A DNA stretch of 64,000 nt from Amycolatopsis alkalitolerans (GTDB taxonomy: Bacteria > Actinomycetota > Actinomycetes > Mycobacteriales > Pseudonocardiaceae): positions 62,001 to 126,000 of the forward strand of contig NZ_VDFW01000011.1 of the NCBI RefSeq assembly GCF_006152065.1, read 5' to 3'. Positions within the stretch are counted from its first letter, which is position 1. The number at the start of each line of letters is the position of its first letter. Positions 54,401 through 64,000 of the stretch are shown here, one piece after another. The notes under the pieces are model-generated. The model had not been told where the DNA came from and did no database searches. It saw nothing but the letters and a program-made list of their open reading frames with translations. The translations under genes and the position numbers were made by a program.

Positions 54401-54935
54401 GGGCGATGACCTGGTGGTGCTCACCGAGGACGGTGCCGAGCGGTGCCGGTTCACCTTCCCCCGCCAGAAACGCGACCGCCACCTGTGCCTCGCCGACTTC
54501 TTCCGGCCCCGCGAGTCCGGCGAGACCGATGTGCTGCCGCTCACCCTGGTGACGATGGGCCAGCCGATCGCGGACTACGCGAACGATCTGTTCGCGGCGA
54601 ACGCCTACCGGGACTACCTCGAAGTGCACGGGCTGTCCGTGCAGCTGACGGAGGCGCTGGCCGAGTACTGGCACCGGCGGATCCGCGAAGAACTCGTGAT
54701 CAGCGACGCCGACCCCGAGCGGATCGAGGACTACTTCAAGCTCGCCTATCGCGGTGCCCGCTTCTCCCTCGGCTACGGCGCCTGCCCGGACCTCGAGGAT
54801 CGCACCAAGATCATCGAACTCCTCGAGCCCGGGCGCATCGGCGTCAAACTGTCCGAAGAGTTCCAGCTCCATCCCGAGCAGTCGACCGACGCCATCGTCT
54901 GCCACCACCCCGAAGCCAAGTACTTCAACGCATGA
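51435..54935 (+). CDS. metH: Cobalamin-dependent methionine synthase
   Basis: 1166 aa four-module enzyme. Homocysteine domain (about 10-310) with zinc cysteines in GLNCATGP and GGCCGTTGEH; pterin-binding domain (about 330-600, GERTNANGSKKFREAML); B12 cap and Rossmann domains (about 630-860) with DVHDIGKNLV, whose His is the cobalt ligand; AdoMet activation domain (about 930-1160) with ARFSLGYGACPDLEDR. A proline/charged linker joins the last two. ATG 51435 with TAGCCT 7 nt upstream: probably leaderless. The stop overlaps the HAD start. Confidence 0.97.
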   Translation: MPDRLTSPLLDILARRVVVADGAMGTALQAHDLSLDDFAGLEGCNEILNVTRPDVVRGIHRGYLEAGADAIETNTFGANWANLGEYGIADRITELAEAGARLARETADEFGERFVLGSVGPGTKLPTLGHAPYETLRDAYVEQVRGLLAGGVDAVLVETTQDILQTKASIVAAHRAMAAEGRRVPVIASITVETTGTMLLGTEVGAALAALEPLGIDLIGLNCATGPEQMSEHLRTLSKSARVPLSVMPNAGLPELGPDGAVYPLSPEGLAEALSGFVREFGVGLVGGCCGTTGEHIRQLAEAVRGAERREREPHPEPGVSSLYQAVPFAQDASVLMVGERTNANGSKKFREAMLEGRYEDCVEIAREQTRDGAHLLDLCVDYVGRDGTVDMGELAGRLATASTLPIMLDSTEPAVLKAGLERLGGRCAINSVNYEDGDGPDSRFQRVMSLAREHGASVVALCIDEDGQARTAEWKVRVATRLIEDLTANWGMRVSDIIVDCLTFPVSTGQEETRRDALETIDAIRELKRRYPEVQTTLGVSNVSFGLNAAARQVLNSVFLHEAVQAGLTTAIVHASKILPMARIPEEQREVALDLVYDRRREGYDPLQRLMALFEGVSAASSKASRAEELARLPLFERLERRIVDGERTGLEADLDAATTEKPPLDIINDTLLSGMKTVGELFGSGQMQLPFVLQSAEVMKAAVAYLEPQMEKDDSGGKGRIVLATVKGDVHDIGKNLVDIILSNNGYEVVNLGIKQPVTTILDAAAEKRADAIGMSGLLVKSTVIMKENLEEMNSRGVADRWPVLLGGAALTRSYVENDLAELYHGDVHYARDAFEGLHLMDRLMAIRRGEAPAADPEAEAKRAERKARRERSLRIAEARKAAAEPVEMPARSDVATDVPVPSPPFWGTRVVKGIPVADYATYLDERATFLGQWGLRGAKGGTGPSYEELVETEGRPRLRYWLDRLATDGILAHAALVYGYFPAVAEGDDLVVLTEDGAERCRFTFPRQKRDRHLCLADFFRPRESGETDVLPLTLVTMGQPIADYANDLFAANAYRDYLEVHGLSVQLTEALAEYWHRRIREELVISDADPERIEDYFKLAYRGARFSLGYGACPDLEDRTKIIELLEPGRIGVKLSEEFQLHPEQSTDAIVCHHPEAKYFNA

Positions 54936-55603
54936 GGAGCACCGTGGACGGCGTGCTGTGGGATATGGACGGCACCCTGGTCGACTCGGAGAAGCTGTGG
55001 GACGTCGCGCTCTACGAGGCGGCGGAGTGGCTCGGCGGCCGACTCAGCGAGCGGCAGCGGATGACCCTGGTCGGCTCGAACATGGACGCCACCGCCGCTT
55101 ACCTGCTCGAGGTCACCGGGCACGAGGTCACCGCGGCGAAGACCGAATCCACCGGCGTGTGGATCCGCGAGCGCACGGCGCGGCTGTTCGACGACGCCCT
55201 GCCGTGGCGGCCCGGCGCCCGCGAGGCGCTGGCCGCCGTCCGTGCCGAAGGGCTGCCCTCGGCGCTGGTCACCTCCACCGAACGTTCGCTCACCGAACTC
55301 GCGCTCAACACGATCGGCCGCGAGTTCTTCGACGTCACGGTGTGCGGCGACGAGGTGGACGGGCTGAACAAACCCCATCCCGAGCCGTACCGGCGGGCCG
55401 CCCGGCTGCTGGGGCTGGACCCGGCGTGCTGCGTCGCCGTCGAGGACTCCGTGCCCGGCGCCGAGTCCGCCGAGGCCGCCGGCTGCGTCGTGCTCGTCGT
55501 CCCGAACGACGTGCCGGTCGCGCCGGGGGAGCGGCGGGTGTTCCGCGACTCCCTCGTGGGGATCGACGCCGAGGCGCTTGCCGCGATCTTCCACACCGCG
55601 TGA
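54932..55603 (+). CDS. HAD-superfamily phosphatase
   Basis: 223 aa. HAD motif I DMDGTLVDSE, motif II SALVTSTER, motif III Lys in NKPHPEPY and motif IV VAVEDSVPGAESAEAAG; cap domain about 20-85. A small-molecule phosphatase of the beta-phosphoglucomutase-like class; substrate unknown. The ATG overlaps the metH stop (ATGA). Longer upstream frames are shadows of metH. Confidence 0.92.
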   Translation: MRSTVDGVLWDMDGTLVDSEKLWDVALYEAAEWLGGRLSERQRMTLVGSNMDATAAYLLEVTGHEVTAAKTESTGVWIRERTARLFDDALPWRPGAREALAAVRAEGLPSALVTSTERSLTELALNTIGREFFDVTVCGDEVDGLNKPHPEPYRRAARLLGLDPACCVAVEDSVPGAESAEAAGCVVLVVPNDVPVAPGERRVFRDSLVGIDAEALAAIFHTA

Positions 55604-55639
55604 CCCCCGCGCGCGACCGGATGGAAGGATCTACAGACC

Positions 55640-55903
55640 GTGAAGACCTTCGATGAGCTGTTCGCCGAGCTGACCGAGCGCGCGCGGACCCGGCCCGCCG
55701 GGTCCGGCACCGTCACCGCACTCGACGCCGGCGTGCACGCACAGGGCAAGAAGGTGCTCGAAGAGGCCGGTGAGGTCTGGATCGCGGCGGAGCACGAATC
55801 GGACGATCGGCTCGCGGAGGAGATCTCCCAGCTGCTCTACCGCGTGCAGGTACTGATGCTCGGCCGCGGGCTGAGTACCGAGGACGTCTACCGCTATTTG
55901 TGA
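55640..55903 (+). CDS. hisE: Phosphoribosyl-ATP pyrophosphatase
   Basis: 87 aa all-helical enzyme, second step of histidine synthesis. The MazG-like motif is [17 protein letters not shown] with [18 protein letters not shown]. The GTG start follows GGAAGGAT about 17 nt upstream. It precedes hisG by 12 bp as in M. tuberculosis Rv2122c-Rv2121c; the other his genes are elsewhere. Confidence 0.96.
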   Translation: MKTFDELFAELTERARTRPAGSGTVTALDAGVHAQGKKVLEEAGEVWIAAEHESDDRLAEEISQLLYRVQVLMLGRGLSTEDVYRYL

Positions 55904-55915
55904 GGAGTGAAGGTC

Positions 55916-56758
55916 ATGCTGCGGGTCGCGGTACCGAACAAGGGCGCGCTGGCGGAGCCGGCGTCGGAGATGCTCGGCGAGGCGGGCTACCGCCGCCGCC
56001 ATGACCGCGACCTGACCGTGCTCGACCATGCCAACGAGGTCGAGTTCTTCTTCCTGCGCCCCAAGGACATCCCGATCTACGTCGGCAGCGGCGAACTGGA
56101 TCTCGGCATCACCGGCCGCGATCTCGCGATCGACTCGGGCGCGCAGGTCGAGGAAACCCTCGCGCTCGGCTTCGGCGCGTCCACGTTCCGGTACGCCGCC
56201 CCCGCCGGTCAGGACTGGAAGCCGGCCGACCTCGCCGGCAAGCGCGTGGCCACGTCCTTCCCGAACCTGGTGCGTGCGGACCTGGCGGGGCACGGGGTCG
56301 AGGCCGAGGTGATCCGGCTCGACGGCGCCGTGGAGATCTCCGTGCAGCTCGGGGTGGCCGACGCGATCGCCGACGTCGTGGAGACCGGGCGCTCGCTCCG
56401 CCAGCACAGCCTGGTGGCGTTCGGCGACCCGATCTGCGTGTCCGAGGCGGTACTCGTGCAGCGCGCCGGGGCGCCGGCGTCGAAGGCGAAGTCGCAGCTC
56501 ACCGCGCGGCTGCAGGGCGTGGTGTTCGCGCAGCAGTACATGATGCTCGACTACGACTGCCCGCGGACGCTGCTGGAGAAGGCGGTCGCCATCACGCCGG
56601 GCGTGGAGTCGCCGACGGTCGCGCCGCTCGCCGACGACGGCTGGGTCGCGGTCCGGGCGATGGTGCCGCGCAAGGAGGTCAACCGCGTCATGGACGAACT
56701 GGCCGAGGCCGGCGCCAAGGCGGTGCTGGCCTCCGACATCCGCTCCTGCCGCCTGTGA
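55916..56758 (+). CDS. hisG: ATP phosphoribosyltransferase (long form)
   Basis: 280 aa first enzyme of histidine synthesis, feedback-inhibited by histidine through its C-terminal ACT-like domain. [19 protein letters not shown] (N-terminal), [34 protein letters not shown] (PRPP-binding loop) and the regulatory end [20 protein letters not shown] 55916 matches homologue N-termini; GTG 55907 is an alternative. A hairpin repeat pair follows the stop. Confidence 0.97.
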   Translation: MLRVAVPNKGALAEPASEMLGEAGYRRRHDRDLTVLDHANEVEFFFLRPKDIPIYVGSGELDLGITGRDLAIDSGAQVEETLALGFGASTFRYAAPAGQDWKPADLAGKRVATSFPNLVRADLAGHGVEAEVIRLDGAVEISVQLGVADAIADVVETGRSLRQHSLVAFGDPICVSEAVLVQRAGAPASKAKSQLTARLQGVVFAQQYMMLDYDCPRTLLEKAVAITPGVESPTVAPLADDGWVAVRAMVPRKEVNRVMDELAEAGAKAVLASDIRSCRL

Positions 56759-56761
56759 CGG

Positions 56762-56814
56762 TGCCGTGAGGGGGTCCCTCATGGCGCATACGGCCGTGAG
56801 GGACCCCCTCACGG
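56762..56814. repeat. Inverted pair of gtgaggg palindromes (after hisG)
   Basis: Unit 1 (56762-56785) carries tgccgtgagggggtccctca; unit 2 (56794-56814) is a perfect hairpin ccgtgaggg-ACC-ccctcacgg. Same family as 35567-35623 with the two units in the opposite order. It lies 4 bp after the hisG stop and 2 bp before the end of the convergent SDR gene, a likely bidirectional terminator. Confidence 0.8.
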
Positions 56815-56815
56815 T

Positions 56816-57640
56816 TCAGCGCTTGCCGTGCGCGGCGACGGAGAGTTCTTCCCAGGCACGCCATTCCGCGAGCCGGGACTCGTAGTCGGCGGTGGCGATG
56901 CTCAGCGGGCCGTCACCGAAGAACACCCGCAGCGGCGGGTTCTCGGCGTCGACGATCTCGAGCACGGCCGCCCCCGTGGCGAGCGGGTCGCCCGGCGTCG
57001 CGACACGGGCCCGGCGCTGCTCGGCCGCGCGCTCGCGCACCGGCTCGTAGTCCGGCAGGGGCGTGGCGTGCTTCGCCGACGGGCCGCCCCAGTCGGTGGA
57101 GTAACCGGCCGGCTCGATGAGCGTGACCTTGATCCCGAAGTACCCGACCTCCTGCGCGAGCGACTGGCTGAACGCCTCCAGCGCCCACTTCGAGGCGTTG
57201 TAGATCCCGATGTTCGAGAACGCCGAGATCCCGCCGATCGAGGAGACCTGCAGGAGGTGCCCCGAGCGCTGGGCACGCAGGATCGGCAGCGCCGCCTGTG
57301 TGATCCACAGCGCGCCGAACACGTTCGTCTCGAACTGCGCGCGAACCTCCTCTTCGGACAGTTCCTCGATCATGCCGAACTGGCCGTAGCCCGCGTTGTT
57401 GACGACTACATCGAGACGGCCGAAGTGCTTCGCCGCCTGCTCGACCGCGGCGAAGTCGGCCGCGCGGTCGTTCACGTCGAGCCGCAGGGGCAGCAGGGCA
57501 TCGCCGAAACGCTCGCGCAGATCATCCAGCGCCGAAAGGTTCCGGGCGGTCGCGGCGACCTTGTCGCCGCGCTCCAGCGCGGCGATCGTCCACTCGCGAC
57601 CGAATCCCTTGGATGCGCCGGTGATGAACCAGACCTTCAT
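56816..57640 (-). CDS. Short-chain dehydrogenase/reductase
   Basis: 274 aa NAD(P)-dependent enzyme. FITGASKGFGREWTIAAL (cofactor), NNAGYGQFGMIEEL, catalytic Ser in QVSSIGGISAF and Tyr-x3-Lys in YNASKWALEAFSQSLA; EPAGYSTDWGG after the active site. ATG 57640 has AAGGGAA upstream and overlaps the stop of the XRE gene (ATGA), so regulator and enzyme are on one transcript. Substrate unknown. Confidence 0.93.
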   Translation of the reverse strand: MKVWFITGASKGFGREWTIAALERGDKVAATARNLSALDDLRERFGDALLPLRLDVNDRAADFAAVEQAAKHFGRLDVVVNNAGYGQFGMIEELSEEEVRAQFETNVFGALWITQAALPILRAQRSGHLLQVSSIGGISAFSNIGIYNASKWALEAFSQSLAQEVGYFGIKVTLIEPAGYSTDWGGPSAKHATPLPDYEPVRERAAEQRRARVATPGDPLATGAAVLEIVDAENPPLRVFFGDGPLSIATADYESRLAEWRAWEELSVAAHGKR

Positions 57641-58494
57641 GAATTCCCTTTCCCAGTACGGGTTTCCGTATGCCATTCGGCCGGCTCGGCGCTGAGCCTG
57701 CCCAGGAGGGTGAGCCCGTCCGCGCTCGGGCTACCCGGTTCGGCGCTGTAGACGAACAGCTGCTGCCCGGGGGCGTTCGTCACGCTCAGCGCCTGTGCAT
57801 GCACCTCCAGCTCGCCGACCAGCGGATGCCGGAACCGCTTGCGCTCGGCCCGGCGCGGCCGCACCTCGTGCCGCGCCCAGTACGACGCGAACGCCGGGCT
57901 GCGCACCGTCAGCTCACCGACCACTTCGGACACTCGCGGATCGTCGTGGAACGGCGCGGACGCGGCACGCAGGCTCGCGACCGTGCTGCGGGCCACCGAA
58001 TCCCAGTCCAGGTAGAACTCGACCGCGGCCGGGTCGAGGAACACCATCCGGGCAAGGTTGTCGAACCGGGCGAACCCGGCGTACAGCGCGGTCGACAGCG
58101 AGTTGGCGGCCAGGACGTCGAGCGCGGGCCCGAGTACCGTCGCGGGCGCGTGGATGAAATGCTCCATGAGCGTCCGCAACTCGGGGTCCACTGTGGGCGG
58201 CGACACGCGGGTCGCCACCTGCGGGGCGGGCATCGCGAGCCGGAACAGGTGGGTCGCGCCGTCCTCGTCGAGGCGCAGCGCGCGGGCGATCGCGTCGAGC
58301 ACCTGATCCGAGGGATGCCGCTCCCGGCCCTGTTCGAGCCGGATGTAGTAGTCGGTGCTCACCCCGGCCAGCAGCGCGACCTCCTCGCGGCGCAGCCCCG
58401 GCACCCGGCGCTCGCCGTCCCCGGGCAGCCCCGCCTGCCGGGGCGAGACCAGATCGCGGCGGGCGCGGAGGAATTCACCGAGCTCGTTGTCCAT
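57637..58494 (-). CDS. XRE-family regulator with MmyB-like domain
   Basis: 285 aa. HTH (about 5-65): LGEFLRARRDLVSPRQAGLP, RVPGLRREEVALLAGVSTDY, YIRLEQGRERHPSDQ. The MmyB-like domain spans about 105-275 (LGPALDVLAANSLSTALYAG). TACGTT lies 7 nt before ATG 58494 with no Shine-Dalgarno: probably leaderless. It precedes and overlaps the SDR gene, the third XRE-oxidoreductase pair in the window. The frame runs far upstream as a shadow. Confidence 0.88.
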   Translation of the reverse strand: MDNELGEFLRARRDLVSPRQAGLPGDGERRVPGLRREEVALLAGVSTDYYIRLEQGRERHPSDQVLDAIARALRLDEDGATHLFRLAMPAPQVATRVSPPTVDPELRTLMEHFIHAPATVLGPALDVLAANSLSTALYAGFARFDNLARMVFLDPAAVEFYLDWDSVARSTVASLRAASAPFHDDPRVSEVVGELTVRSPAFASYWARHEVRPRRAERKRFRHPLVGELEVHAQALSVTNAPGQQLFVYSAEPGSPSADGLTLLGRLSAEPAEWHTETRTGKGNS

Positions 58495-58556
58495 ACCTTC
58501 GAACGTAACCGCCCGCGGCCCGCGCCGCCTGGGTGCGCCGCACCCACCCGGCCCGC

Positions 58557-59486
58557 TCAGCCGCGCGGGCGCTTGGGGAGCAGGTCGTAGAGCTTCTTGC
58601 GGGCGCCGGTGTCGTTCTCGTTGCGGGTCTGGGCGACCGAGGTGATGAAGTCCTCGAACACGAACTCGTCCGCTACCGGGACCGGGACCGGGGCGGGGCT
58701 GCTCGTGAGGTACCCGTCGAGGATCCCGGCGATCTCCCGGAAGGCCGCCGCCTGGGTGGTCTCCGGGGCGAAGGTCGTGACCGGCATGCCGTGCGCGGCG
58801 GCCTCGTTCATCACGACCCCGAGCGGTACGTGCGGAAGCAGCGGGTACCCGAAGTTCTCCAGTTCCCGCAGTGCCTCCGTCGCGTACGTCGACATGGGAC
58901 GCCGGTAGAGCCCCGGCACCACGCCGAAGTACGGGATCGCCTCGCGGTCGACGGCCTGCTGCACGTACGCGAGCTGGTCGTTGAGCAGGCGCAGCGCGCG
59001 GATGCTCGTCCTGTCCGGCTGGACCGGCACCAGGATCCCGTGCGTCGCGGCGAGCGCGTTGTTGGTCAGCACGTCGAGCGCGGGCGGGCAGTCGATGAGC
59101 ACGTGGTCGTAGTTGGCGAACTGGATGACGCGGGCGAGCTGCCAGCCGGGCACGCGGAAGCCGTCGAGCCGGCGGATGAGGTCGAACATCCCCGGCGAGG
59201 TGGGGATTACGTCGAACGCGCCGCCCGGGCCGATGGTGCTGCGCGGATGGGAGACCACCAGCTCCTCGACCGAGCCCTTCCACGTCTTGGTCAGCGCCTT
59301 GGCCAGGCTCGGCGCCTCGGCGGGCGCCTCGGGCAGGCCGAGCATCTCGGTGGTCGCGTGGCCCTGCGGGTCGAGGTCGATCAGCAGCACCCGCCGGCCA
59401 CGTTCGGCGAGCGCCGCCGCGGCGCCGACGGTCAGCGCGGTCTTGCCGACGCCGCCTTTCTGGTTGACCACCGAGGTGATCTGCAC
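58557..59486 (-). CDS. ParA/Soj-family ATPase without ParB partner
   Basis: 309 aa. Deviant Walker A KGGVGKTALTVGAAAAL, Walker A' and B regions LLIDLDPQGHATTEML and VLIDCPPALDVLT. ParA-like ATPases position DNA or protein cargo; no parB or parS is seen nearby, so it is not the chromosomal parA. GTG 59486 (VQITSVVNQKGG) has CAGGAG upstream; the frame is open to 59537. The C-terminal Pro/Val stretch and basic end (KKLYDLLPKRPRG) are unusual. Cargo unknown. Confidence 0.9.
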   Translation of the reverse strand: MQITSVVNQKGGVGKTALTVGAAAALAERGRRVLLIDLDPQGHATTEMLGLPEAPAEAPSLAKALTKTWKGSVEELVVSHPRSTIGPGGAFDVIPTSPGMFDLIRRLDGFRVPGWQLARVIQFANYDHVLIDCPPALDVLTNNALAATHGILVPVQPDRTSIRALRLLNDQLAYVQQAVDREAIPYFGVVPGLYRRPMSTYATEALRELENFGYPLLPHVPLGVVMNEAAAHGMPVTTFAPETTQAAAFREIAGILDGYLTSSPAPVPVPVADEFVFEDFITSVAQTRNENDTGARKKLYDLLPKRPRG

Positions 59487-59571
59487 TCGAGCGCTCCTGA
59501 GGATCGTCGTTGCGGCCAGGTTAGTCGATCTCGCCAATCCGTCGGGGGACCTGCCGCGGCCGTGTGTCCGG

Positions 59572-60369
59572 TCAGCGCGGGCGGACCATCAGCGCCTGCG
59601 CGCCGAAACCGACCGGCCCCTCGAGATCGCGAAGCGTACTCGCCGCCGTGCCGACGCCGCCGGGGCCGACCGTGGTGGCCGCGTCGAGGCCGATCCACTC
59701 GCCCTGCGGCGGGCGTTGCACATGCACCGTCAGCTCGCTGTTGATGAACCACCACCGGCGTGGGTCGAGGAAGCTCGATGCGCCGTTGCCCGAGTCAGCC
59801 ACCGCGAACAGCCGCTGCATCGGGGTGGCCTCCTCGCCGTCCACAAGCGCCACCCGCTGCCGCCCCCACAATGCGGCCGGGCCCGGCACCTCCAAACCAC
59901 CCGAGACCGAACGCCATTCGACCGCGTCGAGATAGCCCGCCCGGCCACCCTCGTCGCTCAGCCAGCTCTCCGGCCAGTTCGACGGCGGGCAGTCCTCGGG
60001 CTTGGGCCAGCCGCCGCTGGGCAGGTTCGCGACGCCGGGACTTTCGGTGCGGATCAGCCGCCAGGCCGAGGCACGGGCGACGGTCCTCGCGCCCGCGCTG
60101 AGCTCGGCGACGAGCAGCTCGACCGAGCGGCCCGGCCGGTCGATCCGCGCCGCCACGCGCAACTCGGTCAGCGGGGCCGGGCCGAGGATCTCGACCGTGA
60201 CCCGGGCCAGCTCGCTCTCACGTTCGGCCGGGAGCTCTTCCAGCGCCCGGGCGAGCAGCGACGACGGCGGGCCGAAATGCTGGGCGCCGGGCGTCCAGGG
60301 CCCGGCCGTATGCACGGTGGGCTGGAACCTGTTTTCGCCCAGCGGAAGGTAGAAAGCGCTTTCAGACAT
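59572..60369 (-). CDS. Thioesterase-superfamily (double hotdog) protein
   Basis: 265 aa TesB-like acyl-CoA thioesterase family. FQPTVHTAGPWTPGAQHFGP at the N-terminus, GPPSSLLARALEE and the second hotdog ending RRWWFINSELTVHVQRPPQG with WIGLDAATTVGPGGVG. It starts 2 bp after the RecB-type gene stop, so it is co-transcribed with it; no functional link is obvious. Substrate unknown. Confidence 0.88.
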   Translation of the reverse strand: MSESAFYLPLGENRFQPTVHTAGPWTPGAQHFGPPSSLLARALEELPAERESELARVTVEILGPAPLTELRVAARIDRPGRSVELLVAELSAGARTVARASAWRLIRTESPGVANLPSGGWPKPEDCPPSNWPESWLSDEGGRAGYLDAVEWRSVSGGLEVPGPAALWGRQRVALVDGEEATPMQRLFAVADSGNGASSFLDPRRWWFINSELTVHVQRPPQGEWIGLDAATTVGPGGVGTAASTLRDLEGPVGFGAQALMVRPR

Positions 60370-60371
60370 GG

Positions 60372-63394
<3,023 letters not shown>

Positions 63395-63396
63395 CC

Positions 63397-63426
63397 ATGA
63401 AGGCCCCGGCTGCCCGGGGCCTTCAT
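63397..63426. terminator. Bidirectional terminator after trmI
   Basis: Perfect 13-bp stem atgaaggccccgg / ccggggccttcat with a 4-nt loop (ctgc), between the trmI stop and the end of the convergent gene. Confidence 0.85.
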
Positions 63427-63436
63427 ACTCAGCCGG

Positions 63437-64000
63437 TCAGCTGGTCTTGTCGCCCGCGTAGCACCAGACCCCGCCTTCGAACTTGAGCCCGATCTGGAAG
63501 TCCTTGGTGCCGGCGGGGCCCTTCGCGGTGGCCGGGACGAACGCGATGTCGCCGGTCTTGTCGGCCGTGCCGTTGATGGTCACCGTGATGCCCTGCGGGA
63601 TGTCCGGCGCCTTCTGGCCCGTGCTCAGGCACACCGTGTCCTGCAGGGCCTGCCGGTCGGCGTTGTCGTAGGCCTGTGCCACCGCGTTGGCCGTGGCCTC
63701 CGGGGTCGACTTGCCGCCGACCGCCGGGGTGCCACTCGACCCCGAAGCGCTGGGCGGCCGGCTGGAACTGGACTTGCCCGTCGCGGGTGCCTTCTGGCTC
63801 ACGGGCGGCGGGGCCGCGGTGGCGCCGGACTTGTTGTCGTTGCCGGTCAGCAGGATCAGCGCGGTCACCCCGCCGCCGACCAGCACGACCACGGCCGCGA
63901 CGATGCCGATGATCATCCCGGTCTTCTTCTTCGGCGGCTCGCCGCCGGGGAACTGCCCGTAGCCGCCGAACTGCTGCGTGGGCCCGTCCGGGTAGCCGGG
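63437..64000 (-). CDS. Membrane-anchored or secreted protein, 5' end outside window
   Basis: At least 187 residues; the start lies beyond the edge. A Gly/Pro/Gln-rich cytoplasmic part (QQFGGYGQFPGGEPPKKKTG) is followed by one membrane helix (MIIGIVAAVVVLVGGGVTALILL), a Ser/Thr/Pro linker and a small outer domain (about the last 90 residues) with two cysteines (VCLSTG and WCYAGD) that could form a disulfide. The layout resembles DUF4333/DUF4878-like proteins. An internal ATG at 63916 would lose the cytoplasmic part. Confidence 0.75.
   Translation of the reverse strand, partial: PGYPDGPTQQFGGYGQFPGGEPPKKKTGMIIGIVAAVVVLVGGGVTALILLTGNDNKSGATAAPPPVSQKAPATGKSSSSRPPSASGSSGTPAVGGKSTPEATANAVAQAYDNADRQALQDTVCLSTGQKAPDIPQGITVTINGTADKTGDIAFVPATAKGPAGTKDFQIGLKFEGGVWCYAGDKTS

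Noticed and set aside
51393-54908. 1171-codon open frame on the minus strand
   Set aside because: Antisense shadow of metH.
58557-59486. Plasmid or integrated-element partition locus
   Set aside because: The ParA-like gene stands among chromosomal housekeeping genes, with no ParB, centromere repeats, integrase or replication gene.

Overview
The window is high-GC chromosomal DNA of an actinobacterium, most likely a member of the Pseudonocardiaceae such as Amycolatopsis; the genus is inferred, not shown. The evidence is the strong GC bias, frequent GTG/TTG starts, mycothiol (mshC) and ergothioneine (egtABCD) genes, an F420-type nitroreductase, GarA, InhA/FabG, and blocks that follow the Mycobacterium tuberculosis gene order (Rv1826-Rv1830, Rv1475-Rv1486, Rv0958-Rv0959, Rv2130-Rv2118). 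No prophage, IS element, CRISPR array, tRNA or rRNA was seen.

Layout. 1-3.9 kb: a CDP-alcohol phosphatidyltransferase end, then gcvH-garA-ftsR-DUF151-merR, a central-metabolism and cell-division regulatory block. 4.0-4.3 kb: a tandem glycine riboswitch with its own terminator but no gene to control. 4.3-12.5 kb: accessory genes (NTF2-like protein, XRE regulator, aldo/keto reductase, a repeat-rich membrane protein, an operon of two CNNM/CorC membrane proteins with a glycosylase-like protein, a DinB-like protein) ending with an AcnR-type repressor. 12.6-17.5 kb: ergothioneine operon egtA-egtB-egtC-egtD plus a Ddn-like protein. 18-22.1 kb: efeO-efeB-secreted phosphoesterase, with possible PHO-type repeats upstream. 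22.2-24.6 kb: a toxin-antitoxin pair and an SDR/XRE pair. 24.6-36.7 kb: aconitase, RipA-like peptidase, mobA, MoxR-DUF58-VWA, trmL, thioesterase, fabG-inhA, ferrochelatase. 36.6-43.7 kb: a conserved hypothetical, an AAA+/VWA pair, P450 with its TetR regulator, and a GH25 lysozyme. 43.8-56.8 kb: mshC, a divergent ABC-F / ArsR-MFS resistance module, metallophosphoesterase, MFS, PAC2, metH, HAD, hisE, hisG. 56.8-64 kb: SDR/XRE pair, ParA-like ATPase, thioesterase, RecB-type nuclease, site-2 protease, trmI, and a truncated secreted or membrane protein at the edge.

Regulation read from the sequence. Many genes have a TAnnnT box 6-7 nt before the start codon and no Shine-Dalgarno sequence, so they are probably transcribed leaderless. 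Others are translationally coupled through ATGA or GTGA overlaps. Palindromic operators stand before the AcnR-type gene, aconitase, the toxin-antitoxin pair, P450/TetR and ArsR. Three families of short intergenic palindromic repeats occur.

The most notable points are the glycine riboswitch left without a downstream gene, the separation of the AcnR-type repressor from aconitase by about 12 kb while matching operators remain at both loci, and a DNA-damage-type promoter abutting the RecB-family nuclease start codon.
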